Source of the DNA: an uncultured Solirubrobacterales bacterium
GTDB taxonomy: Bacteria; Actinomycetota; Thermoleophilia; Solirubrobacterales; Solirubrobacteraceae
Reading direction: 5' to 3'
DNA length: 11,527 bases
NCBI GenBank assembly: GCA_903959665.1
Contig: CAJBXY010000039.1
Span: forward strand, 1-11,527
Below, in pieces: positions 1 through 5,876 of the stretch (its first letter is position 1; every line of letters starts with the position of its first letter). A model generated the notes under the pieces. That model was given only the letters and a program-made list of their open reading frames with translations, was not told the origin of the DNA and did no database searches. A program made the translations under genes and the position numbers.

Positions 1-50
1 GCGTCACTAGCTGTATCGGTCATACCGACAGAGTAGTCAGCGCTCGCGCG

Positions 51-56
51 TAGCAT
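51..56 (+). promoter_or_regulatory. candidate -10 box (TAGCAT), leaderless arfB
   Basis: TAGCAT fits TANNNT and lies 7 bases before the GTG at 64, so transcription would start at or next to the start codon. No Shine-Dalgarno sequence precedes that GTG, which agrees with a leaderless message. No convincing -35 hexamer is visible. Bases 1-50 hold nothing else I can name. Confidence 0.45.
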
Positions 57-63
57 CACTGCC

Positions 64-480
64 GTGGATGATCCGATTGTTATTAACGGAGGGCTGGCGA
101 TTCCGCTGCGGGAGGTTCAGTTCCGCACGAGCCGCTCGTCAGGCCCCGGTGGCCAGCACGCGAACGTGACCGATTCACGCGTTGAAGCGATCTTTGACGT
201 TCGCGAATCAGAGTCGCTGAGCGAGCGCCAGCGCGAACTGATCACCGAGCGCTGCGGCGGGCCGGTAGTGCGCGCCGTGGCGCAGGACGGGCGCAGCCAG
301 GCGCGCAACCGCGAGCTGGCCGTCGAACGGCTTGCCGAGAAGCTGCGCGAGGGGCTGAAGGTTCGCAAAGGCCGCCGCCCGACGCGCCCGTCGAAGGGCG
401 CGAAGGAACGACGGCTCAAAGAGAAGCGGCAGCGCTCAGAACACAAGCGCGGGCGCAAGCCGCCGCGCGATGACGACTAG
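64..480 (+). CDS. arfB: ArfB-type alternative ribosome-rescue factor (peptidyl-tRNA hydrolase)
   Basis: This 138-residue protein belongs to the ArfB/YaeJ/ICT1 family of release-factor-like hydrolases. Family members enter ribosomes stalled without a stop codon and hydrolyse peptidyl-tRNA. The catalytic GGQ is at residues 29-31 in the context SSGPGGQHANVTDSRVE, the class signature of this branch. There is no codon-recognition domain, and the length matches the family (about 140). The C-terminal third (about residues 99-134) is very rich in Lys and Arg, like the tail that ArfB inserts into the empty mRNA channel. The GTG start at 64 is chosen because the family N-terminus (hydrophobic strand, then the GGQ region) begins right after it; there is no Shine-Dalgarno sequence. 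It stands alone and converges with the next gene, with only 6 bases between the stops. The family call is firm; the rescue role is inferred from the family. Confidence 0.93.
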   Translation: MDDPIVINGGLAIPLREVQFRTSRSSGPGGQHANVTDSRVEAIFDVRESESLSERQRELITERCGGPVVRAVAQDGRSQARNRELAVERLAEKLREGLKVRKGRRPTRPSKGAKERRLKEKRQRSEHKRGRKPPRDDD

Positions 481-486
481 CGCTGC

Positions 487-1587
487 TTACAGGCCGCTGG
501 GGTGGCGAATCTTGAAGCCGCTCGAGGAGCGCATCTCGCTCTGCCAGCGTGAGCCGTTGTTGCCGCGACCACTGGTGTCGAAGCGAATGCCGGCAACAAC
601 CATGTAGATGTGGCCGGAGTTGGTGTAGAGCGTTACCCACTCGCCCTTGCCGGCTTGGCCGTAGCCAAAGAAGCCATAAGAAGCCTCGGGACTCTTCAGC
701 AGGTTGGCGCCACGCAGCGCGTAGCTGACCGAGCCGGAGCAGTCGTAGCCGCTGTCTTCCCACTTGCCGTGGCCGCCGCCCCAAAGGTAAGGCTTGTAAG
801 CGATCTTGTTGCCGGCAGCGATGATCTTCTGAACGGCGATCGGCGCGTTCTCGGGCGCGATCGCAAGGCCGCTCTTGGTTACGCGAGCCTTGTCGCCAGG
901 AACCAGCGAGGTTGGTACGTCGCCGGCGGCCGGGTCGCCTGAACCACCGGGCGATGCGTCCTGGCCAACTTCGATCCGCAGCGCGTAAACGTCGCCTGCG
1001 TCGGCGACGCCGTCGACGGGGCGCTTCTGCTTGGCCTCAAAGCGCTTAAAGGCAGCGACCGTCATCGGGCCAAACTCGCCGGTCGGAACCGGGGCGCGCT
1101 TGTCACCGGCGCGGCGCAGGTAGGTCTGCAGCTCGCGCACGTCGCGGCCGCTCATCCCTACGACGACTGGGAGCCGCTTGCCGAGCTTCTTCGTGACGCT
1201 CGGGTCGCTGCCAACGTTGGCGCCGCCGCTGCTGTCAACCGAGCGCGGCCCACGGGCTGAGATCAGCAGAGTTTTGATCGTGCCGCTGCTGGCAACGCCG
1301 CTGACGGCGATCTGCGCGGCAAACTGGAACTTCTGAACTGCCTTCGTTGTTTCGGCAGCGTAAGTGCCGGTCACGGGGACGGGAATCCCGACGCGGCCGA
1401 GGAGCTGCTGGAGCGCAGTTACGTTGGAACCGGTGGCCCCAGCGCGCAAAGTCTTGGTCTGAATCTTCGGTAGCGCCGTTGGCGCTGTTGCTACAGGCTG
1501 CGTCGTTGCTGCCGTAGCGCTCGCTGCTGGAACCAGCAGCGTTACTAGGGCGGTGGCAATTAGTTGTTTTCGCTTGTTGTAAATCAC
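487..1587 (-). CDS. secreted peptidoglycan hydrolase: two PG_binding_1 domains plus NlpC/P60-like domain
   Basis: A 366-residue exported wall-remodelling enzyme. The N-terminus (MIYNKRKQ, a hydrophobic run to about residue 20, then AASATAA) looks like a Sec signal peptide cut near 26-27. Two peptidoglycan-binding repeats follow at about 47-108 and 138-204; both have the G..G..V..LQ..L pattern and an F/V-x-x-FQ/F helix. A Gly/Asp/Pro linker spans about 205-235. The C-terminal domain (about 250-366) has YDCSGSVSYAL with the likely nucleophile Cys283, and SGHIYMV with the likely base His326, as in cysteine peptidases of the NlpC/P60 (C40) type that cut stem peptides. The third catalytic residue is not obvious to me. 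The start is GTG at 1587, with a purine-rich GAGGGGG 5-6 bases upstream. The long leader is a c-di-AMP riboswitch, tying expression to that second messenger, which is known to control wall hydrolases in actinobacteria. The exact bond cleaved is unknown. Confidence 0.88.
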   Translation of the reverse strand: MIYNKRKQLIATALVTLLVPAASATAATTQPVATAPTALPKIQTKTLRAGATGSNVTALQQLLGRVGIPVPVTGTYAAETTKAVQKFQFAAQIAVSGVASSGTIKTLLISARGPRSVDSSGGANVGSDPSVTKKLGKRLPVVVGMSGRDVRELQTYLRRAGDKRAPVPTGEFGPMTVAAFKRFEAKQKRPVDGVADAGDVYALRIEVGQDASPGGSGDPAAGDVPTSLVPGDKARVTKSGLAIAPENAPIAVQKIIAAGNKIAYKPYLWGGGHGKWEDSGYDCSGSVSYALRGANLLKSPEASYGFFGYGQAGKGEWVTLYTNSGHIYMVVAGIRFDTSGRGNNGSRWQSEMRSSSGFKIRHPSGL

Positions 1588-1600
1588 GGGGAACCCCCTC
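1588..1600 (-). promoter_or_regulatory. Shine-Dalgarno region inside a G4/C4 hairpin
   Basis: Read on the minus strand, GAGGGGGTTCCCC is followed directly by the GTG start codon at 1587. Four G (1598-1595) can pair with four C (1591-1588) across a three-base loop, which would bury the ribosome-binding site. The same G run could instead pair with the CCCC (1618-1615) at the 3' end of the upstream aptamer. This makes it a plausible expression platform acting on translation. The pairings are read from the sequence; the switching is inferred. Confidence 0.5.
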
Positions 1601-1606
1601 TTTTGA

Positions 1607-1745
1607 GTGCCTGCGGGGTTAGCTGTCGGGCTCGCGCGAAAAAGGGCCGCGCTACATCACACTTCGGTGACGATTCGCCCCGGGCTTATTAGGCCTTTGG
1701 TTCCCCCGCTCCCCACACTCCTTGAAGTGCAGAGATTCGGCTTGG
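1607..1745 (-). promoter_or_regulatory. c-di-AMP riboswitch (ydaO/yuaA type)
   Basis: The leader of the wall-hydrolase gene carries, in order on the minus strand, the conserved blocks of the ydaO/yuaA class: GCCGAATC (1741-1734), GGGGAGCGGGGGAACCA (1714-1698), GGGGCGAATCG (1681-1671), a variable hairpin TCAC-loop-GTGA (1670-1657), GCGCGGCCCTTT (near 1652-1640), then CCCGACAGCTAACCCC (1630-1615) and GCAGGC (1614-1609). The outer GCC (1741-1739) can pair with GGC (1611-1609) as the base of P1. The order and spacing match my memory of actinobacterial members that sit before rpf and NlpC/P60 genes. The class binds cyclic di-AMP and usually turns expression off. The ends are approximate. Confidence 0.9.
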
Positions 1746-1761
1746 TTACTTCGTTCGCGGA

Positions 1762-1794
1762 AGCATAGCGGACTCCTGCGATGGATTACGTCAA
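1762..1794 (-). promoter_or_regulatory. weak candidate promoter for the riboswitch transcript
   Basis: On the minus strand, TTGACG (1794-1789) lies just after the M20 peptidase stop codon, and TATGCT (1767-1762) lies downstream. A start 6-7 bases after TATGCT would put the 5' end near 1755, about 14 bases before the conserved aptamer begins, which is a sensible distance. The 21-base spacer between the hexamers is too long for a classical promoter, so the -10 is more credible than the pair. Confidence 0.35.
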
Positions 1795-1795
1795 C

Positions 1796-2941
1796 CTAGC
1801 GTGAAACGCCGATTAGGAGCGCATCGAGCAGCGCTAAAACCACCTCTGAGCGGGGAAAAAGCGAATTTAGCTCGATCTGCTCATCGGGGTGGTGTGAGTG
1901 CTCGCCGCAGGGTCCAAGGCCGTCAATTGTGATTTCAATCGCGGCAGCGAAATGGCTCGCGTCGCTCGCTCCTCCCCGTTCGCTGGCGACAATCGGCCGG
2001 CCGAGCAGCTCCGATGCGGCTGCCAGCAGCGGCGCGGCCTGCTCGCGCGCGTCCATCCCAGGCCAGGCACGCTGACTCTCAAGCTCGATTGAAGCGCCGC
2101 CAATCTGATTGGGAATCGCGGCCTCGATTGCCTCGAGCGCCGCGAGGCTATCGGCGCGCAGGTCGCAGAGCAGATCGCCGCTGGCGGGCACGATGTTGAT
2201 CGCGTCACCGCTGCGCAGGATCGTCGGCACCGCCGTCAAGCGGTCGGGGCCTTGCGGGTCGCTCAGCGAAGCGACCAGCTGGGCGGCCTCGGCCAGCGCG
2301 AGCAGCGCACTCACCCCCTGCTCGGGAGCGCTGCCGCTGTGGGCGGCGCGCCCGCGGGCGGTTAGCTTCAGCGTGCCGGCCGCTTTTCGCCGCACCACTA
2401 CCGCGTCGTCACCGCTGTCGGTGCGCTCCCCGGCTTCAAAGCAGAGGCAGGCGTCGAAGTCTGCAAAGCGCGCGGTGTGGACGAAAGGGCCGCTGCGCCA
2501 CTCTTCGTCGTTGACGAGCAGCAGCGCCGCCTCGCCGAGCTCGGGCCGGCCCTCAAGCGCACGAAGCGCACCGAGCGCCAAGGCGACTCCACCCTTCATG
2601 TCGGCCGTGCCCGGGCCGACGAGATGATCGCCGCTGCGCCGCGGCGGGAAGAAGGCGTCGTGGGCAATGACCGTGTCGAGATGGCCGACGAGCAGAACCT
2701 TCAGCTCGCCCGGTCCGTCAACCGAGATCAGCAGATCGGGCGCGTGCTCAGGCGTTGAGCAGGGAAGCCGCTCAATCCGTGCCCCGGCCGGGGCGAGCGC
2801 CGAAGCGACGGCGACAATCTGCTCGGCGGCGGCGGCGTCGCCCGAAGGTGAGGAGACGGCGACGAGCGCTTCGGTCTCGCGTTCGGCGACGGCGGCGATC
2901 TGCGCGGCGTGGGTCTCTATCCATTCACGGGCCACTGGCAT
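1796..2941 (-). CDS. M20 family zinc metallopeptidase (CPG2/ArgE/DapE type)
   Basis: A 381-residue cytosolic-looking hydrolase of the M20 family, which uses two zinc ions to cleave peptide or N-acyl amide bonds. Visible metal-site motifs are VGHLDTV (His87, Asp89), GTADMKGG (bridging Asp114), NDEEWRS (catalytic Glu146 and ligand Glu147), Glu169 in CFEAGE, and His350 in EHSHHPDEQ near the C-terminus. His201 in GRAAHSGSAPEQG fits the conserved dimerisation-domain histidine. The pattern resembles the glutamate carboxypeptidase (CPG2) branch more than DapE or ArgE, but the substrate cannot be read from the sequence. The ATG at 2941 is preceded by a purine-rich GGTGAGAGAG stretch. The start lies only 12 bases from the start of the divergent peroxiredoxin, so any promoter must lie within that gene. 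The wall hydrolase lies downstream on the same strand but has its own riboswitch leader. Confidence 0.9.
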   Translation of the reverse strand: MPVAREWIETHAAQIAAVAERETEALVAVSSPSGDAAAAEQIVAVASALAPAGARIERLPCSTPEHAPDLLISVDGPGELKVLLVGHLDTVIAHDAFFPPRRSGDHLVGPGTADMKGGVALALGALRALEGRPELGEAALLLVNDEEWRSGPFVHTARFADFDACLCFEAGERTDSGDDAVVVRRKAAGTLKLTARGRAAHSGSAPEQGVSALLALAEAAQLVASLSDPQGPDRLTAVPTILRSGDAINIVPASGDLLCDLRADSLAALEAIEAAIPNQIGGASIELESQRAWPGMDAREQAAPLLAAASELLGRPIVASERGGASDASHFAAAIEITIDGLGPCGEHSHHPDEQIELNSLFPRSEVVLALLDALLIGVSR

Positions 2942-2946
2942 ACTCT
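2941..2946 (+). promoter_or_regulatory. candidate -10 box (TACTCT), leaderless bcp
   Basis: TACTCT fits TANNNT and is separated from the ATG at 2954 by exactly 7 bases (2947-2953). No Shine-Dalgarno sequence lies before that ATG. The box overlaps the start codon of the divergent M20 gene (complement of 2939-2941) by one base, so the two genes' start signals are interlocked. No -35 hexamer is evident. Confidence 0.45.
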
Positions 2947-2953
2947 CTCACCG

Positions 2954-3415
2954 ATGGCCAACAAAGCGCAGGTCGGTGACTCGGCCCCAGATTTCGAACT
3001 GCCTGGCACAGACGGCAACTTCCGCCTCTCCGAGCATCGCGGTGAGCGCGTAGTGCTGCTCTTCTACCCCGGCGACAACACGCCTGTATGCACGAAGCAG
3101 TTCTGCTCCTACCGCGATGACAGTGAAGAGATCAAGGCGCTCGGGGCTACGGTCGTTGGGATTTCGCACCAGGATCTCGCCTCGCACGAAGAGTTCATTT
3201 CCAGCAACTCGCTGACGATTCCGCTACTGGCCGACGTTGATAAGAAGGTCGCCAAGCTCTACGGCCTAAGCGCGCCGGTGCTGGGAACGCGCCGCGCGGC
3301 GCTGATTATCGACGAGGAGGGCGTGATCCGCTACCGCCACGTGCACGCGCTAGGTCTTAGTTTCCAGAGCGCCGACCAGTTAGGCGAAGCGCTCGCAGCG
3401 CTCCCTCCACGCTAG
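2954..3415 (+). CDS. bcp: Bcp/PrxQ-type peroxiredoxin
   Basis: A 153-residue thiol peroxidase of the AhpC/TSA superfamily, Bcp/PrxQ branch, which reduces hydrogen peroxide and organic peroxides. The thioredoxin fold starts with VGDSAPDFELPGTDG and reaches FYPGDNTPVCTKQFCSYRD. Cys46 is the peroxidatic cysteine (TPVCT) and Cys51, five residues on, is the resolving cysteine typical of the two-cysteine members. The length fits the family (about 150-156). An in-frame GTG at 2909 would add 15 residues that match nothing in the family and would run into the divergent M20 gene. The ATG at 2954 is therefore preferred; it has no Shine-Dalgarno sequence but is placed 7 bases after a TANNNT box. It is followed after 13 bases by an unrecognised gene on the same strand. 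Lying close to an Fe-S assembly operon, it may help oxidative-stress defence, but that link is only positional. Confidence 0.92.
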   Translation: MANKAQVGDSAPDFELPGTDGNFRLSEHRGERVVLLFYPGDNTPVCTKQFCSYRDDSEEIKALGATVVGISHQDLASHEEFISSNSLTIPLLADVDKKVAKLYGLSAPVLGTRRAALIIDEEGVIRYRHVHALGLSFQSADQLGEALAALPPR

Positions 3416-3428
3416 CCTCAGGGTCGTA

Positions 3429-4232
3429 ATGAGCAGCGAAGAGCCAACAACCGAGCCAGAGGCAGCCGCAGTGGCCGAGGCGGTCGCTGCGCCGAGCGAA
3501 GAGCCGGCCGCGACCGAGGTTGTCGCCGAGCCGGAAGCCGAGGCCGCCGTCGCCGAGCCGGAAGCGACCGAGGTTGTCGCCGAGCCGGAAGCCGCGGCGC
3601 CTGACGCTGAAACCCCGGCCGAGAAGCCGAAAGCGAAAGCGAAGAAGCCGAAGGGCAAAGGCAAGCCGCGCGGCAAGCGCCCGCCGCCGCCGCCGAAGAC
3701 GCGCGGCCAACTGCCGATCGAGGAGCTGCGCGCAGCATCGAAGGCGACGATCGACCTGTTCGGCGCTCAGCAGGCGATCCGCGCCTCCTTCGCAGTCTTG
3801 GCAACGAAGGAGCGCCAGGACATCTCGGCGCTGATCGCCGCCGATGAAGATCACCGCACGCGCGCGCGGAACGTAGCCAACGGCTCGCTGGGAGCTGGGC
3901 GGATCGATAAGGCGATGGCCGCGACGATCGTCGCGATGGCGCCGGCGGAAGACCTTTGGATTGTGACGCTCGACAAGGAGCAGGCCTCTCAGCGGCTCGG
4001 CCGCGTGCGCGCCGCCAAGCAGCGTGACCGCGAGCGCGACGAGAAGAAGAAGGAACGCAAGAACAGCTCTGAGCGCGTTAGCCGCGACCAGCTGAAAGCG
4101 GCGCAGGACGGCAAGGTCGGCGCGACGATCCGCTTCGTTACCGACGAGGACCGCCGCGAGCGCCGCTCCAAAGACGATCAGAAGAAGGCCGCCAAGAAGA
4201 GCGGCTCAGTGCTCGACGAGCTCGGCTACTGA
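3429..4232 (+). CDS. hypothetical Ala/Glu- and Lys-rich protein
   Basis: I do not recognise this 267-residue protein. Residues 1-65 are low-complexity Ala, Glu, Pro and Val and hold three tandem nonapeptides beginning VAEPEA (32-58). Residues 66-92 switch abruptly to Lys/Pro/Gly, ending in a run of five prolines. Residues 94-190 look folded: LPIEELRAASKATIDLFG, then helical and mixed segments through APAEDLWIVTLDKEQA. From about 189 to 257 it is again highly charged (Arg, Lys, Glu), with a possible coiled coil, ending SGSVLDELGY. An acidic tail followed by basic stretches could suit a nucleic-acid-associated protein, but this is speculation. The ATG at 3429 follows a weak AGGG, with 13 bases between it and the upstream peroxiredoxin stop, so co-transcription is likely. 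Its stop overlaps that of the convergent DUF393 gene. The plus strand is chosen because the opposite frames give only Arg/Leu-rich composition artefacts. Confidence 0.75.
   Translation: MSSEEPTTEPEAAAVAEAVAAPSEEPAATEVVAEPEAEAAVAEPEATEVVAEPEAAAPDAETPAEKPKAKAKKPKGKGKPRGKRPPPPPKTRGQLPIEELRAASKATIDLFGAQQAIRASFAVLATKERQDISALIAADEDHRTRARNVANGSLGAGRIDKAMAATIVAMAPAEDLWIVTLDKEQASQRLGRVRAAKQRDRERDEKKKERKNSSERVSRDQLKAAQDGKVGATIRFVTDEDRRERRSKDDQKKAAKKSGSVLDELGY
3510..3594 (+). repeat. in-gene tandem repeat (27/54-bp period) encoding VAEPEA nonapeptides
   Basis: A 31-base stretch at 3510-3540 recurs exactly at 3564-3594, a period of 54 bases. A 17-base core (GTCGCCGAGCCGGAAGC) also occurs between them, at 3522, 3549 and 3576, giving a basic unit of 27 bases or nine residues. 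The period is a multiple of three, so copy-number change keeps the reading frame. It encodes the acidic low-complexity N-terminal part of the hypothetical protein. Confidence 0.85.
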
Positions 4233-4654
4233 GCTTCGCTAAGAAACTCTGCCTGGTGGGCGGCGATCACGCGGTCGGCGCGCTGGCGGCTTGATCTACC
4301 AACCAACCTGCCCACTTTTTCGCGGTTGGCGGCGATCAGGTTGTAGCCGGCATTGACCGGCCTTGATAGCTGGCGCAGCAGCGGCGCAGCGGACGCGAGC
4401 GAAGGGAGCGCGGCGGCGATCGGCGCGGCCGCCTCGCCGCCCGAATAGAGCCTGCCGTCGCTGTCGATCAGGTGCGCGCTTGCAAGCCGAAGCTCGGGCG
4501 GGATCGCGACCAGCAGCCGCTCTCCCTCAGGCGACTGGATCGCGATCAGGCGCAGCCGCCGGTCGCGGTCAAAGCGCAGCAGCTTCGCGACCGACCAGCG
4601 GCAGTAGCCGCAATCTTCGTCATAGAAGACGAGCAGCGGGGAGTCAGGCGGCAA
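4226..4654 (-). CDS. DCC-family thiol-disulfide oxidoreductase (DUF393)
   Basis: A 142-residue member of the DUF393 'DCC' family, whose name comes from the D-x-x-C motif near the N-terminus. Here FYDEDCGYCRWSVAKLLRFD gives Asp12, Asp14, Cys15 and Cys18, a thioredoxin-like CxxC redox site; the rest matches the family in length and in its helical C-terminus. The biochemical role of the family is poorly known, and disulfide exchange is inferred from the CxxC. The start is TTG at 4654: a stop codon lies two codons upstream in frame, and no ATG or GTG occurs before the motif. This start lies inside the end of sufD (11-base overlap), with no Shine-Dalgarno sequence, so translation probably depends on ribosomes finishing sufD. 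As the last gene of the SUF operon it may handle thiol redox chemistry near sulfur transfer, an inference from position only. Its stop overlaps the convergent gene's stop by 7 bases. Confidence 0.82.
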   Translation of the reverse strand: MPPDSPLLVFYDEDCGYCRWSVAKLLRFDRDRRLRLIAIQSPEGERLLVAIPPELRLASAHLIDSDGRLYSGGEAAAPIAAALPSLASAAPLLRQLSRPVNAGYNLIAANREKVGRLVGRSSRQRADRVIAAHQAEFLSEAQ

Positions 4655-5876
4655 GGGTCAGCTGAAGGCGGGCGTCGATCGCAGCGGCAACCGCGTCGCG
4701 CACCGGCCCCTCTTCGAAGCGCTCGACCAGTGCGTGAAGGAAGCCTTCGATCACGAGCCTGTGCGCGTCAGCCTCGTCGAGGCCGTGCGAGCGCAGGTAG
4801 AAGAGCTGCTCAGGGTCAACTTGGGCGATCGCCGCGGCGTGCGTGCAACGGACGTCGTTGGCGAGAATCTCAAGCCCCGGGATCGCGTCGGCATGGGCTT
4901 TGCGACTGACCAGCAGGTTGCGTGATTCTTGGAAAGCGTCGGTCCGCTGCGCGCCTTCGTCAACTTGAATCATTCCGCGCCAGACGGCGTGCGAGCGACC
5001 GCCGAGAATCCCGCGGAAGGCCAGATCGGAGGTTGTGTCCGGGGCGGCGTGCTCCTGCAACGTGTCGAAGTCGAGGTGCTGACGGCCGCGGGTCGCGTAG
5101 GCGCCTGTAACACGCGCATCTGCGCCGGGGCCGGCGAGCTTCGTCTCAAGGAAGATCTTGCCGTTGGCTGAACCAAAGCCGAGCGTGATCCAGTCGAGAG
5201 CCCCGTCGCGCTCAATCACTGCGCGCTGGGAACCAAAGACCCAGCTGCTTTCGCTCAAGGCCTGCGCGTCAACGAAACGTAGATTCGCGCCGGCGCCAAC
5301 GACGAGCTCAACGACACCGTTGACAAGACCTTCGGCCTCGGCGTCGGCTGAGAGCGTCTGGTGCCAAATCTCGGCCTTGGCTCCCTCCTCGAGGACTACC
5401 AGCAGGCGCCAGTGCAGCGCGCTTCCGGCGACTTCGTGAACGGTGTTGACGATGATCGGCTCGCTGAGCTCGACACCCTTCGGGATGTAAACGAGCAGGC
5501 CATCGCTCCAGAGCGCCTCGTTGCGTGCAACGAACGGGCTTTCGGCGTCGGAAACGACGCTCCCGAGGTGCTTTTCAACAACCTCCGCGTAGCACTCGGC
5601 AGCGAGCGCCAAAGGCATCACGACTGGCGCGCCGGGGCCGGGATCTTCAGCGGTGGCACGGATCGCGCCTTCGCTTGCGAGCTCAAGCAGCGGCTCAGCG
5701 CTTCCCTCGGCGCCGGCCGGCGCCGGTGCGAATGAATCAAGCTCCAGCCCGTCAATCGGCGTGAACTCCCAGCCGGGAACGCCGCGGAAGGAGGGCAGCT
5801 CAAGCGCATCGAGCGCCGCAGCAGCAGCGGCGCGGCGGTCGGCGAGAAACGGTGGTTCGACGACGGCCTGCGTCAT
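4644..5876 (-). CDS. sufD: Fe-S cluster assembly scaffold subunit SufD
   Basis: A 410-residue SufD, partner of SufB and SufC in the SufBC2D scaffold that builds Fe-S clusters in the cytosol. The beta-helix core runs from about residue 120 to 340. The conserved C-terminal block contains NDVRCTHAAAIAQVDPEQLFYLRSHGLDEADA, in which His346 matches the histidine proposed as a cluster ligand in E. coli SufD (His360), with Cys344 two residues before it. The N-terminus has the SufD-type FRGVPGWEFTPID segment (30-42). The ATG at 5876 overlaps the sufB stop as ATGA, so the two are translationally coupled. It is distinguished from SufB by this C-terminal sequence, by lower conservation of the core and by gene order. 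The length is close to the usual (about 390-425). The DUF393 gene begins inside its 3' end. Confidence 0.96.
   Translation of the reverse strand: MTQAVVEPPFLADRRAAAAAALDALELPSFRGVPGWEFTPIDGLELDSFAPAPAGAEGSAEPLLELASEGAIRATAEDPGPGAPVVMPLALAAECYAEVVEKHLGSVVSDAESPFVARNEALWSDGLLVYIPKGVELSEPIIVNTVHEVAGSALHWRLLVVLEEGAKAEIWHQTLSADAEAEGLVNGVVELVVGAGANLRFVDAQALSESSWVFGSQRAVIERDGALDWITLGFGSANGKIFLETKLAGPGADARVTGAYATRGRQHLDFDTLQEHAAPDTTSDLAFRGILGGRSHAVWRGMIQVDEGAQRTDAFQESRNLLVSRKAHADAIPGLEILANDVRCTHAAAIAQVDPEQLFYLRSHGLDEADAHRLVIEGFLHALVERFEEGPVRDAVAAAIDARLQLTLAA

Noticed and set aside
481..486. Terminator between arfB and the wall hydrolase
   Set aside because: Only 6 bases separate the stops and no hairpin is visible around them.
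1640..1655. CGCGGCCCTTTTTCGCGCG as an intrinsic terminator before the wall hydrolase
   Set aside because: It is part of the conserved aptamer core (GGCCCUUU block), and the T run is inside the element rather than after a stem.
2109..2627. Plus-strand 172-residue Ser/Ala/Arg-rich open frame
   Set aside because: It lies wholly opposite the M20 peptidase, whose metal motifs fix the coding strand.
2909..2953. N-terminal extension of the peroxiredoxin from GTG at 2909
   Set aside because: The 15 extra residues are not family-like and overlap the divergent M20 gene; ATG 2954 has a well-placed TANNNT box.
3357..3854. Minus-strand Arg/Leu/Phe-rich frames opposite the hypothetical gene
   Set aside because: They mirror the Glu/Lys/Ala repeats of the plus-strand gene; there is no sensible start or domain.
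4219..4235. AGCTC-GGCTACT-GAGCT hairpin as a bidirectional terminator
   Set aside because: The stem is only 5 bp, within two coding ends and without a T tract on either side.
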